A DNA stretch of 64,000 nucleotides from UBA9300 sp964577305 (GCA_964577305.1 CAZNYS010000011.1:1-64000); one strand, 5' to 3'. Shown: positions 1-8,527, numbered from the stretch's first letter. Notes: generated by a model from the letters alone, not told the origin. Made by a program: numbers and translations.

Positions 1-657
1 TCAGGGGAGTACCCTTCTCTTTATTTTTTTAATCGGACACTATTGATAAAAAATAAAGACTGGGAAGAACTTTCGATATACAATGGGAATTTGTATATAG
101 GTGATTTGGGTAATAACAGCGGGACAAGAAGAGATTTGGCAATTCACAGGATTAAGATCGACAGCCTCAGTGAATCAAAGCCACCTGTGCTTACTACCTG
201 GATAGAATATTTGATGCAGAAAGAATATAAGAGAGCCATACATAACCATGAATGGGATTGCGAGGCTATGGTAGTTACAAAGGATGGTATTTTCTGTTTT
301 TCAAAGAATTGGAAAGATCTTACTACAAGACTCTACAGAGTTGAAGAAGGTAAAAACAATATTCTTAGCCCTATCGATTCATTCAATGCCGGATTCCTTG
401 TTACCGGGGCTTATTATCACAGCCAGGGACAATCACTGTATCTATGCGGTTATTATGAAAATGAAACATATCTATTGCATTTCAGAAATACTGATAATGT
501 GAGATTTTCTGAGGATTACACTAAATATATTATTCCTGAATTAAGGTTTACCCAGGTCGAATCTATTTTTGTTAGAGGGAATTATGTATATCTTGCATCG
601 GAAAGAACACTGAAAAAACAGGCCATCTACAGGATACTGGTTTCAGGCTTAAAGTAA
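1..657 (+). CDS. Secreted propeller-like hypothetical protein, 5' end cut by window
   Basis: The frame is open from the first base, so the gene begins upstream; a TTG at 43 is only an internal codon. The visible ~218 residues carry 'DWEELSIYNGNLYIGDLGNN' followed by 'RDLAIHRI', a pattern I associate with Bacteroidetes proteins that fold as beta-propellers and sit outside the inner membrane. Later segments alternate short beta-like stretches ('GIFCFSKNWKDLTTRLYRVE', 'QSLYLCGYYENETYLLHFRN'). No catalytic motif is visible. It ends one base before queE, so the two may be co-transcribed. The assignment rests on recognition of the motif only; function is unknown. Confidence 0.6.
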   Translation, partial: SGEYPSLYFFNRTLLIKNKDWEELSIYNGNLYIGDLGNNSGTRRDLAIHRIKIDSLSESKPPVLTTWIEYLMQKEYKRAIHNHEWDCEAMVVTKDGIFCFSKNWKDLTTRLYRVEEGKNNILSPIDSFNAGFLVTGAYYHSQGQSLYLCGYYENETYLLHFRNTDNVRFSEDYTKYIIPELRFTQVESIFVRGNYVYLASERTLKKQAIYRILVSGLK

Positions 658-658
658 T

Positions 659-1282
659 ATGAAAAAAGAAGTAGAACAAGAAGGTTTTTGCCTTCCTCTG
701 GTTGAACAATTCTATTCGATACAAGGAGAAGGATTCCATACAGGCAAGGCTGCATATTTTATACGTGTAGGTGGTTGCGATGTTGGTTGCAACTGGTGTG
801 ACACGAAATTTGCCTGGGATTCCAAATATCATGAAATGACTCATATTAATTCAATAATCCAAGGTATTACCGATTCAGGTGCTGATTCAGTGGTAGTTAC
901 CGGTGGTGAACCACTGATGTATAACCTGGATACCTTCTGCAGGGAATTAAAGAAATTGAATATTAAAACCTATCTTGAAACTTCAGGTTCGCATAAGCTG
1001 ACAGGTATCTGGGATTGGATATGCCTTTCTCCAAAAAAAAATCTTCCTCCGGATGACAGTATTTGTAGTTTGGCAGGAGAATTGAAGGTGATAATTAAAG
1101 ATGAGAATGATTTTAACTGGGCCGAGGAGTACAGGGCAAAGGTCTCCCACGGCTGTAAACTTTATCTGCAGCCTGAATGGAGTAGTTTTAAAAAAATAAT
1201 GCCGTTAATGGTTGAATATGTTAAAAACCATACCGAATGGTCAATATCACTTCAAAGTCACAAATACATGGGCATACCATAA
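659..1282 (+). CDS. queE: 7-carboxy-7-deazaguanine synthase (radical SAM)
   Basis: QueE converts 6-carboxytetrahydropterin to 7-carboxy-7-deazaguanine in queuosine/preQ0 synthesis. The 207-residue protein has the family's 'SIQGEG' motif (residues 20-25) and the radical-SAM [4Fe-4S] cysteines C40, C44 and C47 in 'GGCDVGCNWCDTKFAW', then 'VVTGGEPL' for SAM binding. Length is typical for short QueE enzymes. The ATG lies one base after the preceding stop. The 3' end overlaps the possible start of the next gene. No other queuosine genes are in the window. Confidence 0.93.
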   Translation: MKKEVEQEGFCLPLVEQFYSIQGEGFHTGKAAYFIRVGGCDVGCNWCDTKFAWDSKYHEMTHINSIIQGITDSGADSVVVTGGEPLMYNLDTFCRELKKLNIKTYLETSGSHKLTGIWDWICLSPKKNLPPDDSICSLAGELKVIIKDENDFNWAEEYRAKVSHGCKLYLQPEWSSFKKIMPLMVEYVKNHTEWSISLQSHKYMGIP

Positions 1283-3219
1283 ATAACCTAATTAAGGTTT
1301 TTATGCTGTTGATACTTATTGTTCAGCCATTTTCATTGCTGTCACAGGAACTTCATACAAGATCAAATAAAGCCCTTAAGGCATATAATGACGGCAAAGA
1401 GGCTTACGATTTTATTAATTACAAAGAGGCAGAAAGACACCTTCTTGATGCTGTTGAAAAAGATCCTGGATTCATAGAAGCTCATCTGCTCCTTGCTGAG
1501 CTTTCACGCGATATGCTCAAATACAGACAATCGGCAAATGCATACCGGCAGGCCATGATTATTGATTCAACTTTTTATATCCCGGCCTGGTTTGGATATG
1601 GAGAGGTACAATTCCTGATTGGTAATTATTCTGAAGCAAGAAGTAATTTCATGTTATACCTGGACCTTGGAGGAGAACAAACTATCAATGCAGGAAAAAC
1701 AAAGAAGTATATCAGGGATTGTGATTTTGCGCTGGAGGCTATATTAAATCCTGTTGATTTCAATCCTGTTAACCTGGGTGAATCAATCAATACGAGTGAT
1801 GATGAATACTGGCCGGCTATAACTGCTGATGATAATATGCTACTGTTTACACGGCAAAATTCAGTAAGGAGGCGTAACATGATAGGGAAAGAATACCAGG
1901 AAGATTTCTATTACAGTTACAGGGTTGATGGAAACTGGGATGTTGCCAGAAATGCCGGGACTCCTCTGAATACCTCATATAATGAAGGTGCTCCAACATT
2001 GGAGGCAGCTGGTAATTATATGTATTTCACAGCTTGCAACCGGGAGGACGGTAAAGGTGGTTGTGACATATACTATTCGGCCAGGACAGACAACGGATGG
2101 AAAAAAGGCATAAATTTAGGTGGACCTGTTAATACAGCTCACTGGGAATCACAGCCATCACTCTCTTCTGATGGCTCAAGGCTTTTCTTTGTTAGTAACC
2201 GGCCTGGAGGATATGGTGGAATGGATATCTGGGTAAGTAACCTGGTAAAGGATGGAAGATGGTCAGAACCTGTTAATCTTGGAGGTATTGTTAATACTCC
2301 GGGAGATGAAATGTCACCCTTTATACACTTTGATGGTAAGACACTGTATTTTTCATCCAATGGAAGGCCGTGTATGGGAGGTTTTGATATTTTTATGTCG
2401 CGATTTAACAAAGAAGACAACACATGGTCAGAGCCTGAAAACCTTGGTTATCCAATAAACACCCAGACCGATGAAATTGGCATGGTAATTAATTCCTCGG
2501 GAGAAGTAGCCTATTTTTCATCTAAAATAAATACCCTTAAAGGCAGGGACCTGTATTATTTTAAAATGCCTGAATCTCTGAGACCTGATCCTGTATCTTA
2601 TCTTAAAGGGAAAGTAGTAGATAAGTTGACAGGTAAAAAATTAAAAGCCACTTATGAACTCATTAACCTTAGTACAGGCAAGAGGGTGATTCAATCGTTT
2701 ACAGATTCTAAAGGTGATTTCCTGGTATGTTTGCCCACCGGCCATAATTATGGTATTAATGTGAGCAGTAAAGACTACCTTTTCTATTCGGAGAATTTTA
2801 TGCTGGAAGGAGAGCACAGTTCAATAAAACCATTTGAAAAGACTATTTCCCTGAGTCCTATCCAGGTTGGTCAGCAGATGTCGCTTCATAATGTATTTTT
2901 TGCTTTTGACTCATGGGAACTGCGTGATGAATCACTACCCGAACTGGAAAAACTGTTTAGTTTGATCGAAAGCAACCATGGTCTGGTAGTTGAAATCGGG
3001 GGACATACTGACTCAACAGGCTCTGATGAACACAATCTTGTTCTTTCGGAGAAACGCGCACGTGTAGTTCGGGATTATCTTATCAACCGTGGTATATCAC
3101 CTGATCGCTTGCATTATAAAGGTTATGGTGAAAAAGTGCCACTCTATGATAATGCCAGTGAAGAAGGTAAGCGCAAAAACAGACGCACTGATATACGTAT
3201 ACTGAAAATTTCGGAATAA
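1237..3219 (+). CDS. TPR-PD40-carboxypeptidase-like-OmpA envelope protein (PorE-like architecture)
   Basis: A 660-residue exported protein with, in order: signal sequence, TPR helices (~45-155), PD40/WD40-like blades (~185-430; e.g. 'SSDGSRLFFVSNRPGGYGG', 'FDGKTLYFSSNGRPCMGG'), a carboxypeptidase-regulatory-like beta domain (~450-540), and a C-terminal OmpA peptidoglycan-binding domain ('GGHTDSTGSDEHN', 'LSEKRARVVRDYL', 'NRRTDIRI'). This domain order is that of PorE, a periplasmic component of the type IX secretion system, but Bacteroidetes carry several paralogs with the same layout, so the PorE role is inference. Start is uncertain: ATG 1237 overlaps queE by 46 bases but gives positive residues before the hydrophobic core; ATG 1303 avoids overlap but leaves an uncharged signal sequence. 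Confidence 0.85.
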   Translation: MVNITSKSQIHGHTINNLIKVFMLLILIVQPFSLLSQELHTRSNKALKAYNDGKEAYDFINYKEAERHLLDAVEKDPGFIEAHLLLAELSRDMLKYRQSANAYRQAMIIDSTFYIPAWFGYGEVQFLIGNYSEARSNFMLYLDLGGEQTINAGKTKKYIRDCDFALEAILNPVDFNPVNLGESINTSDDEYWPAITADDNMLLFTRQNSVRRRNMIGKEYQEDFYYSYRVDGNWDVARNAGTPLNTSYNEGAPTLEAAGNYMYFTACNREDGKGGCDIYYSARTDNGWKKGINLGGPVNTAHWESQPSLSSDGSRLFFVSNRPGGYGGMDIWVSNLVKDGRWSEPVNLGGIVNTPGDEMSPFIHFDGKTLYFSSNGRPCMGGFDIFMSRFNKEDNTWSEPENLGYPINTQTDEIGMVINSSGEVAYFSSKINTLKGRDLYYFKMPESLRPDPVSYLKGKVVDKLTGKKLKATYELINLSTGKRVIQSFTDSKGDFLVCLPTGHNYGINVSSKDYLFYSENFMLEGEHSSIKPFEKTISLSPIQVGQQMSLHNVFFAFDSWELRDESLPELEKLFSLIESNHGLVVEIGGHTDSTGSDEHNLVLSEKRARVVRDYLINRGISPDRLHYKGYGEKVPLYDNASEEGKRKNRRTDIRILKISE

Positions 3220-3233
3220 TACAGGTAAAAGAG

Positions 3234-3261
3234 AAAGAGCACCTACTGAAGGTGCTCTTTT
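3234..3261. terminator. Intrinsic terminator between convergent genes
   Basis: An 11-bp perfect stem (3234-3244 with 3250-3260) around a 5-base loop lies 15 bases after the stop of the OmpA-family gene. It is followed by a short T run on the plus strand and preceded by an A-rich stretch, so it could serve both the plus-strand gene and the minus-strand kinase gene that ends at 3313. Confidence 0.75.
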
Positions 3262-3312
3262 ACCCATTTTGTGGCAGACATATAAAGGTAGGTGAAAGGA
3301 TTCTACTAATTA

Positions 3313-4137
3313 TCAGATTGCGATTCTAGATGAAACAGGTTCAGACTTATCCTTTTTCATAGCATTGTGTTCCGGAACTGAGAAATACATAGCAGTTCCG
3401 TTAACACCATTAGGTCGTATCCATAATTCACCGTCCATACTCTCAATAAGTTTCTTTGAAAGTATGAATGAAACAGTAGTAAATGTGTTCTGATGTTTAC
3501 TTAGATATTTTGTAAGGTTATTACAGGTAAGCAGTTCTCGATTCTTAGTGTAACCATTTCCTGAATCGATAACGTAAAATTCAACCCTGTTTTTTTGCTT
3601 CCTGTAGCCCAACTTAATATAACCTGATTCCGTATTTTCCAATGCATTGAAAAAGAGATTTCTTAAAACCCGATTAATCTTCTCTTTATCAATGAACATT
3701 GAATCATGTCCGGATCTTTCATCAAGCAGGAGTGTAACCTTCTTCTTATCGAACCTGCTGATAGAATTGTCCAAATCATTCAGAATATCTCTGAGTAAAG
3801 TCCTGAGATCGCATCTGATGATAGTTGAACTTGGAACATCGGAATCGATTAAAGCTGAATCAAGAAAATTATCAAATAATGTAATTAACTGGTCGCATGA
3901 ATTCATAATATGATTATTATACTCGCTCCGCTCTTCCTCTGTGCAGTTATCATTATTACTCAGGAAGGTGAATGCTACTATGGAGTTCATGTAGGTTCGG
4001 ACTTCATGAGATAATCCGGTTAGTATGGAAGGAGTATATAGCATATCAGTGTTATGTACAGGATTTATCATTTCTGACTTTTCATTATGACCATGTTGTG
4101 ATCCCTTCTCAATATTTTTCCCAAAAGTCATAAACAT
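3313..4137 (-). CDS. Soluble histidine-kinase-like protein with degenerate ATP-binding G2 box
   Basis: 274 residues. The H-box is 'GLSHEVRTYMNSIVAF' with phospho-acceptor candidate H44; the HATPase_c part shows an N-box ('LRNLFFNALENTESG') and a G1 box ('VIDSGNGYTKN'). The expected G2 motif GxGLGL before 'ILSKKLIESMDGELW' is replaced by 'FTTVSF', so ATP-lid function is doubtful. There is no signal peptide, membrane segment or input domain, only ~35 N-terminal residues before the H-box. It lies 30 bases downstream of the membrane TPR gene on the same strand, suggesting one operon; no response regulator is nearby. It may be a phosphotransfer or scaffolding protein rather than an active kinase. 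Confidence 0.8.
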   Translation of the reverse strand: MFMTFGKNIEKGSQHGHNEKSEMINPVHNTDMLYTPSILTGLSHEVRTYMNSIVAFTFLSNNDNCTEEERSEYNNHIMNSCDQLITLFDNFLDSALIDSDVPSSTIIRCDLRTLLRDILNDLDNSISRFDKKKVTLLLDERSGHDSMFIDKEKINRVLRNLFFNALENTESGYIKLGYRKQKNRVEFYVIDSGNGYTKNRELLTCNNLTKYLSKHQNTFTTVSFILSKKLIESMDGELWIRPNGVNGTAMYFSVPEHNAMKKDKSEPVSSRIAI

Positions 4138-4167
4138 CTTCCTTATACTTATATTAATTTTTTCCTG

Positions 4168-4902
4168 TTAGCCAATTTTTCTTAAAAGTTTCCTGGCGTC
4201 TTTCTTATGCCTGTTTTCAGAGTTTACGACACCCTCAAGCAACTCTTTTGCCTTATCTGCCTGGTCTGTTTGTATATAACAGACACCCAGGTAGAATATG
4301 GCATCTTCAATAAAGAGGTTATCATTATCTTCAACTACCTTGCTGAAGGAACCAATGGCCTCATTATATTGACTAATATGCATGTGGGATGATCCTTTAA
4401 GAAATTCAACCTGCATATCTGCATCAACTATCCTGTTGAACCATCTTATAGCTTCAGTGTAATTGCCTGAATTATAATACTCTGTTGCCCTGGTATAGGC
4501 TTCATCCAGTCCTGCCGATGATGAACGGTATGCAGCCAATGGAGCATATCCAGGTGAGTATTTTGTTGCGATATCCGCAATGTTGTTGTTCCTGATATAG
4601 AGACTAATGGTCCCGATTAATATCAGGCCCGCAAATACAGCAGCATACTGGATGACCTGTTTTGTGGCAACCTTCCTTTTGGCTACAGTTTTTCTATGCC
4701 TGGTTTCAGCATTCATAAGACTCTGCCTGAAGGCAATAGCATCCTGGTTATCAACATATTTGTTTACCTTTCTGCGCAATTCAAGTTCTTTCTTTAAGCC
4801 CGGGTTACCCTCAAGCTCTGCTTCGAACCATTCTTTTTCAGCGCTTTGCATATTGCCCTCGAGATATCTTTCGATAAAACGGGTGAATTCAATTTTTTTC
4901 AT
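4168..4902 (-). CDS. Membrane TPR protein, anti-sigma-factor type
   Basis: 244 residues. A cytoplasmic N-terminal region (1-85) has the pattern common to Bacteroidetes anti-sigma-like proteins ('FIERYLEGNMQSAEKEWFEA', 'LEGNPGLKKELELRRKVN'), then one transmembrane helix (~86-103) and a periplasmic TPR region ('YYNSGNYTEAIRWFNRIVDA', 'QYNEAIGSFSKVVEDNDN', 'IFYLGVCYIQTDQADKAKEL'). No zinc-binding HxxxCxxC motif is present. Together with the ECF-type sigma gene at 8506-9072 and the exported CHAT protease at 5528-8527, it is a good candidate for the membrane-bound regulator of that sigma factor; this pairing is inferred from context. The kinase-like gene follows in the same direction. Confidence 0.72.
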   Translation of the reverse strand: MKKIEFTRFIERYLEGNMQSAEKEWFEAELEGNPGLKKELELRRKVNKYVDNQDAIAFRQSLMNAETRHRKTVAKRKVATKQVIQYAAVFAGLILIGTISLYIRNNNIADIATKYSPGYAPLAAYRSSSAGLDEAYTRATEYYNSGNYTEAIRWFNRIVDADMQVEFLKGSSHMHISQYNEAIGSFSKVVEDNDNLFIEDAIFYLGVCYIQTDQADKAKELLEGVVNSENRHKKDARKLLRKIG

Positions 4903-5080
4903 AACGTGTAGTATTTCATTTTCATTTCATTTCGAATTTATTATTCTTCTGTTTATGTTAACTACCACATTATCAAAGTAATGTAGATAGATAAAGTACA
5001 TTCATCATCATTCAGTCATTGCCTGATAGCAATGCATTCAAAAACAGTGGTATATAGTATTTTTACATACTTTAGCCACC

Positions 5081-5103
5081 CCGGCCCTAATTTATTTAGC
5101 CGG
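5081..5103 (-). terminator. Possible weak hairpin after the GG-peptide gene
   Basis: The segment can fold as CCGG-(CC bulge)-CTAA / TTAG-CCGG around an AT loop, ~60 bases past the stop of the double-glycine peptide gene on the minus strand. No clear U-tract follows, so termination or attenuation here is only a possibility. Confidence 0.25.
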
Positions 5104-5164
5104 TACCGTAATACGGTTCTAATATTTTACAGATCGCTGTATTTCTTTTCCTTTGATCTGGCTA

Positions 5165-5299
5165 TTAGATCTCAGGTTCTGTGATAGGGGGAACTGTCAT
5201 TTGTTTTTCACCATCACCGCCGCGTACGAGCAGCATTTCTTCGTCTGAAAGTAAAAAGTCGTTGAAATTTTCAAATTTTTCCTGATTTAAAGTTCTCAT
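5165..5299 (-). CDS. 44-residue double-glycine leader peptide (putative exported peptide precursor)
   Basis: Reading the minus strand from the ATG at 5299 to the TAA at 5165 gives a 44-residue peptide. Residues 1-28 look like a double-glycine leader: it starts 'MRTLNQEKFENFNDF', continues 'LLSDEEMLLVRGG', and the GG pair is residues 27-28. The predicted core is only 16 residues ('DGEKQMTVPPITEPEI'), acidic, proline-containing and without Cys, Ser or Trp. Such leaders are substrates of C39-peptidase ABC exporters, and a complete one is encoded at 9210-11396. The gene lies upstream of, and in the same direction as, the membrane TPR gene. The 'LSDEEM..VRGG' pattern resembles GG-type natural-product precursors of Bacteroidetes. 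Modification of the core is not evident, as no radical-SAM or lanthionine enzyme is nearby. Confidence 0.72.
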   Translation of the reverse strand: MRTLNQEKFENFNDFLLSDEEMLLVRGGDGEKQMTVPPITEPEI

Positions 5300-5362
5300 C
5301 TTAATAATTTTTTTGGTTACACTTCTAAATAATCGGGTTTATTATTACGTTACATATATACA

Positions 5363-5387
5363 TGTCACTTTAATGCTTTTTGTGACA
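5363..5387. promoter_or_regulatory. Inverted repeat TGTCAC-N13-GTGACA in divergent region
   Basis: Two perfect 6-base arms (5363-5368 and 5382-5387) flank an AT-rich 13-base spacer between the minus-strand peptide gene and the plus-strand CHAT gene. Such a dyad could be an operator, or half-sites of an alternative sigma-factor promoter, for the peptide gene, which lacks a clear TTTG/TAnnTTTG promoter. Function is inferred only from position. Confidence 0.3.
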
Positions 5388-5458
5388 CGAAAATTTCAAC
5401 TTTTTTTTATGACAGTTTATAAAACCCAGATATACAAGAGTGTACATTATATATTTTT

Positions 5459-5490
5459 TTTGGCTTTTAGCTTTCTTATACTGATATTTG
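5459..5490 (+). promoter_or_regulatory. Candidate promoter for the CHAT gene
   Basis: TTTG at 5459-5462, a 20-base spacer, then GATATTTG at 5483-5490. This is one mismatch from the Bacteroidetes consensus TTTG-N19-21-TAnnTTTG. Transcription would begin about 30 bases before the ATG at 5528. Confidence 0.4.
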
Positions 5491-5527
5491 GTGCTTGTGT
5501 GGTAAATAATTGTAAACATAATAATAA

Positions 5528-8527
5528 ATGCGGATTATTTCCAGATATATATTTATACGGATTATCATTATTCTATGTTTCATTCAGGATTTAGAAGCCC
5601 GTCAGTTTAACAATGTAAACGAGAAAGATTCAGTAATCGTAAACAAGCTCAACAGCTTTAAGACTGCTTTGCAGGAAAGCAGTCCCGATGCAAGCTTATA
5701 TTATAACTGGATTCTGAACTATCTTGGAACCAATGATATTAGCGACAGTATACTTATATCAGATTGTTATTACTATACCGGAACATATAAATACATCGGG
5801 AACTCTTACAATGATGCTATAGAATTATTACAGGAGGCAATCAGGTACAGGATTGCCGTTGACAGCATAGATGATATTTATGCCAGGGCTAGAACAAATC
5901 TGGCACTTTCGTACATGTATACGGGTAAACCGGAGGAGGCTCGTGTAAACCTCGAAATGGCTCTTAAAACCAGGGAAGGGCTATTTGGAACTGAATCACC
6001 AATACTCCTCAGGACACTGTTGAATCTGTCAGCGATATATATTGACATGAATATGCATGAAAGAGCATTACCAATTTCGCTCAGGGGTGTCCATCTGGCA
6101 GAAAATCACCCGGAAGATATCGATAAGGGGACCCTTGTGAACTTTTATTATAATTCCGGTGTGTCATATATGAATATTCTGGATTATAACAGAGCAAAAA
6201 GAAATTTTGAAATTGCCTATGACCTTGCGCAGGAAAGTTTGAGTTTAGATCCCGAAAAGCTTTTACTTTTATATAATTCAATCGCCGCATGTAATTATGA
6301 GCTTGGCAATTCCGATTTATCTGACCAATATTTTGGAAAAGCATTGGAGCTGATTGATTCAACTGGTTTTTCAGGAAGATTGGTAAATGCGGTATATGAG
6401 AATTATGCTTTTTTCCTGGCCGGTATAGGGATGTATGACAAAGCAGAGCATTATTTATTATCATCAGTTGAAGAAGCTGAGAAAGAATACGGGAAAGAGA
6501 GCAGGGATCATATAATACAGCTTCTGAATTACTCTTACTTCCTGATAAATAATATGGCAAATTACAGCGAAGCGGAAGAAATATTAAAAAAAGTACTGCC
6601 ATATGTGAATGAAAATAAGCAAGATAAAAGGGTCAGGAGTGAGGCTTTTCTATATTTTTCCAGGCTGATGTATTATACAGGAAGGAATTCAGAAGCTTTG
6701 AGATATATTAATAACATAATTAATGATTCTTCAATAGTGGCTTCAAATATCAGGATTGCTTCTTTTATACATAAAAGTAAAATACTATATACGATATACA
6801 GGTCAGGGAATGATAGTCAGAATCTCAGGGAAGCTTTATCAGCAGTAGAACAAGCTATAGCTATTATAGAGGCTACGAGGCTGAGGATAAACGAGGATGA
6901 GAGTCGTAGCAGGGTGTCTGGCAGATATTTTGACGCTTACGATATAGCAATAGCCATATTGAATGAATTGTACAGCCTTACAAAAGATAAGGAATACATC
7001 GAACAGGCTTTTTCTATTTCAGAAAAATCAAAGGCTGCAGGTTTACTTGTAGCAACCAGGAATAACAGGGCAATGAATTTCCACCTGCCCAATGGTCTTG
7101 CCAGCCTTGAAAGAGAACTGCAGGCTGATATCAGAGATTATAACGAGGTGATATATAATGAATCTGCAAAACAAAAACCGGATAATGATCTTATTGATCG
7201 CTATCGCCATCTAAGCGTCAGGGCAGGTAGTAAGTATGATTCACTTGTACGGATCTTTGAACAGGAGTATCCCCGGTATTATAACCTTAAGTTTAACACG
7301 GCGGTGAGTTCTGCTGATGATATACGAAGAAGGATAGGCAGAAAAGGTAACTTTGTTGAATATTACTTATCAGATAGTCTCTTATATATTTTCCTGATAA
7401 ACCGTGAAAGATTTGAGATTGAATCAGTGCCGGCAGGTGATGGTTTGCTTGAGATGATCCTTGATTTCAGAAATATTCTCACCAATCCGTCAATAGTCAA
7501 TGAGTCCTGGACACAATACCTGGAATATGTTGAGCTCGCCTTAGAATTATATAAAAGACTGTTACTCCCGGTGAGGGATTACTTTATCTCAGAAAGGCTC
7601 ATTATTTCTGCAGATGATATACTTTCATATATTCCTTTTGAAACACTGATAAGCGAAATCCCTGAATATAATGAAATAAATTACCGTGAGTTAGCCTATA
7701 TGATGAGAGAATATGAGATAATCTATGAATACTCCGGTACCATATTATCAGAAACATTATCATCACACCGTAGCATAAATAATAAAGTATTGAGCTTTGC
7801 GCCGGAATATACAGGGAGTATCGATATTGAAGAACTTATGATGAGCAGGCAGTTTGATCGTGACAATCTGACCAATATCCCCGGTGCCAGGGAAGAAGCA
7901 ATATATATCAATAAATTGCTTGGTGGGAAACTATATATCGATGACCAGGCAACTGAAAGCATATTCAAATCAAATGTAATTGAAGGCGATATAATACACC
8001 TGGCCATGCACACACTGTTGAACGATAATGAACCCATGTATTCGAAAATGATCTTTAACATGGAAGCCGACACAGTTGAAGATGGTATGCTTAATACCTT
8101 TGAGGTTTACAATATACCCGTTAAATCAAAGATGATGTTTCTAAGTGCCTGTAATACCGGAAGTGGTTACCTGCAATCTGGTGAGGGAGTAATGAGTTTG
8201 GCCAGGGGATTCTTCTATTCAGGAAGCCCGTGTGTAATAATGTCTTTATGGGAAGTGGATGACCGTTCGGGAAACGATATTGTAAAAGATTTCTATTCTA
8301 ATCTAAAAATGGGCTTCTCAAAAAGTAAGTCACTTAAAAAAGCAAGAACTAAGTACCTTACAGATGCTGATCAGATGAGGTCGCATCCTTACTTCTGGAG
8401 TACCCTGGTGATAATGGGTAATGATGACTCTGTATATTTCCCTTTTAAAAGGTACCTCCTCATAGCAGTCCTTATCATCATCCTTTATTTTCTTGCAAGG
8501 TATTACTACAGGTTAAAATCGGTGTAA
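5528..8527 (+). CDS. Exported TPR-CHAT cysteine protease with C-terminal membrane anchor
   Basis: 999 residues. An N-terminal hydrophobic signal ('YIFIRIIIILCFI') precedes ~500 residues of TPR-like helical repeats (e.g. 'ARTNLALSYMYTGKPEEARV', 'LLRTLLNLSAIYIDMNMHER') and a C-terminal CHAT domain (caspase/separase-like peptidase). The catalytic dyad is visible: H828 in 'IIHLAMHTLL' and C875 in 'MMFLSACNTGSGYLQSGEGV', followed by 'LARGFFYSGSPCVIMSLWEV'. A final transmembrane helix ('YLLIAVLIIILYFLARYYY') and a basic tail should anchor it in the inner membrane with the protease in the periplasm. CHAT proteases often cut a partner protein; here the membrane TPR/anti-sigma protein is the natural candidate. 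The 3' end overlaps the convergent sigma gene by 22 bases. Confidence 0.88.
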   Translation: MRIISRYIFIRIIIILCFIQDLEARQFNNVNEKDSVIVNKLNSFKTALQESSPDASLYYNWILNYLGTNDISDSILISDCYYYTGTYKYIGNSYNDAIELLQEAIRYRIAVDSIDDIYARARTNLALSYMYTGKPEEARVNLEMALKTREGLFGTESPILLRTLLNLSAIYIDMNMHERALPISLRGVHLAENHPEDIDKGTLVNFYYNSGVSYMNILDYNRAKRNFEIAYDLAQESLSLDPEKLLLLYNSIAACNYELGNSDLSDQYFGKALELIDSTGFSGRLVNAVYENYAFFLAGIGMYDKAEHYLLSSVEEAEKEYGKESRDHIIQLLNYSYFLINNMANYSEAEEILKKVLPYVNENKQDKRVRSEAFLYFSRLMYYTGRNSEALRYINNIINDSSIVASNIRIASFIHKSKILYTIYRSGNDSQNLREALSAVEQAIAIIEATRLRINEDESRSRVSGRYFDAYDIAIAILNELYSLTKDKEYIEQAFSISEKSKAAGLLVATRNNRAMNFHLPNGLASLERELQADIRDYNEVIYNESAKQKPDNDLIDRYRHLSVRAGSKYDSLVRIFEQEYPRYYNLKFNTAVSSADDIRRRIGRKGNFVEYYLSDSLLYIFLINRERFEIESVPAGDGLLEMILDFRNILTNPSIVNESWTQYLEYVELALELYKRLLLPVRDYFISERLIISADDILSYIPFETLISEIPEYNEINYRELAYMMREYEIIYEYSGTILSETLSSHRSINNKVLSFAPEYTGSIDIEELMMSRQFDRDNLTNIPGAREEAIYINKLLGGKLYIDDQATESIFKSNVIEGDIIHLAMHTLLNDNEPMYSKMIFNMEADTVEDGMLNTFEVYNIPVKSKMMFLSACNTGSGYLQSGEGVMSLARGFFYSGSPCVIMSLWEVDDRSGNDIVKDFYSNLKMGFSKSKSLKKARTKYLTDADQMRSHPYFWSTLVIMGNDDSVYFPFKRYLLIAVLIIILYFLARYYYRLKSV

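Noticed and set aside
6081..6602. 173-codon open frame antisense to the CHAT gene
   Set aside because: It lies wholly inside a well-supported gene, its composition is unlike a normal protein, and it has no motif or promoter.
5528..8527. TPR-CHAT protein as part of a type III-E CRISPR (Craspase) system
   Set aside because: The protein has a signal peptide and membrane anchor, and no cas gene or repeat array is in the window.
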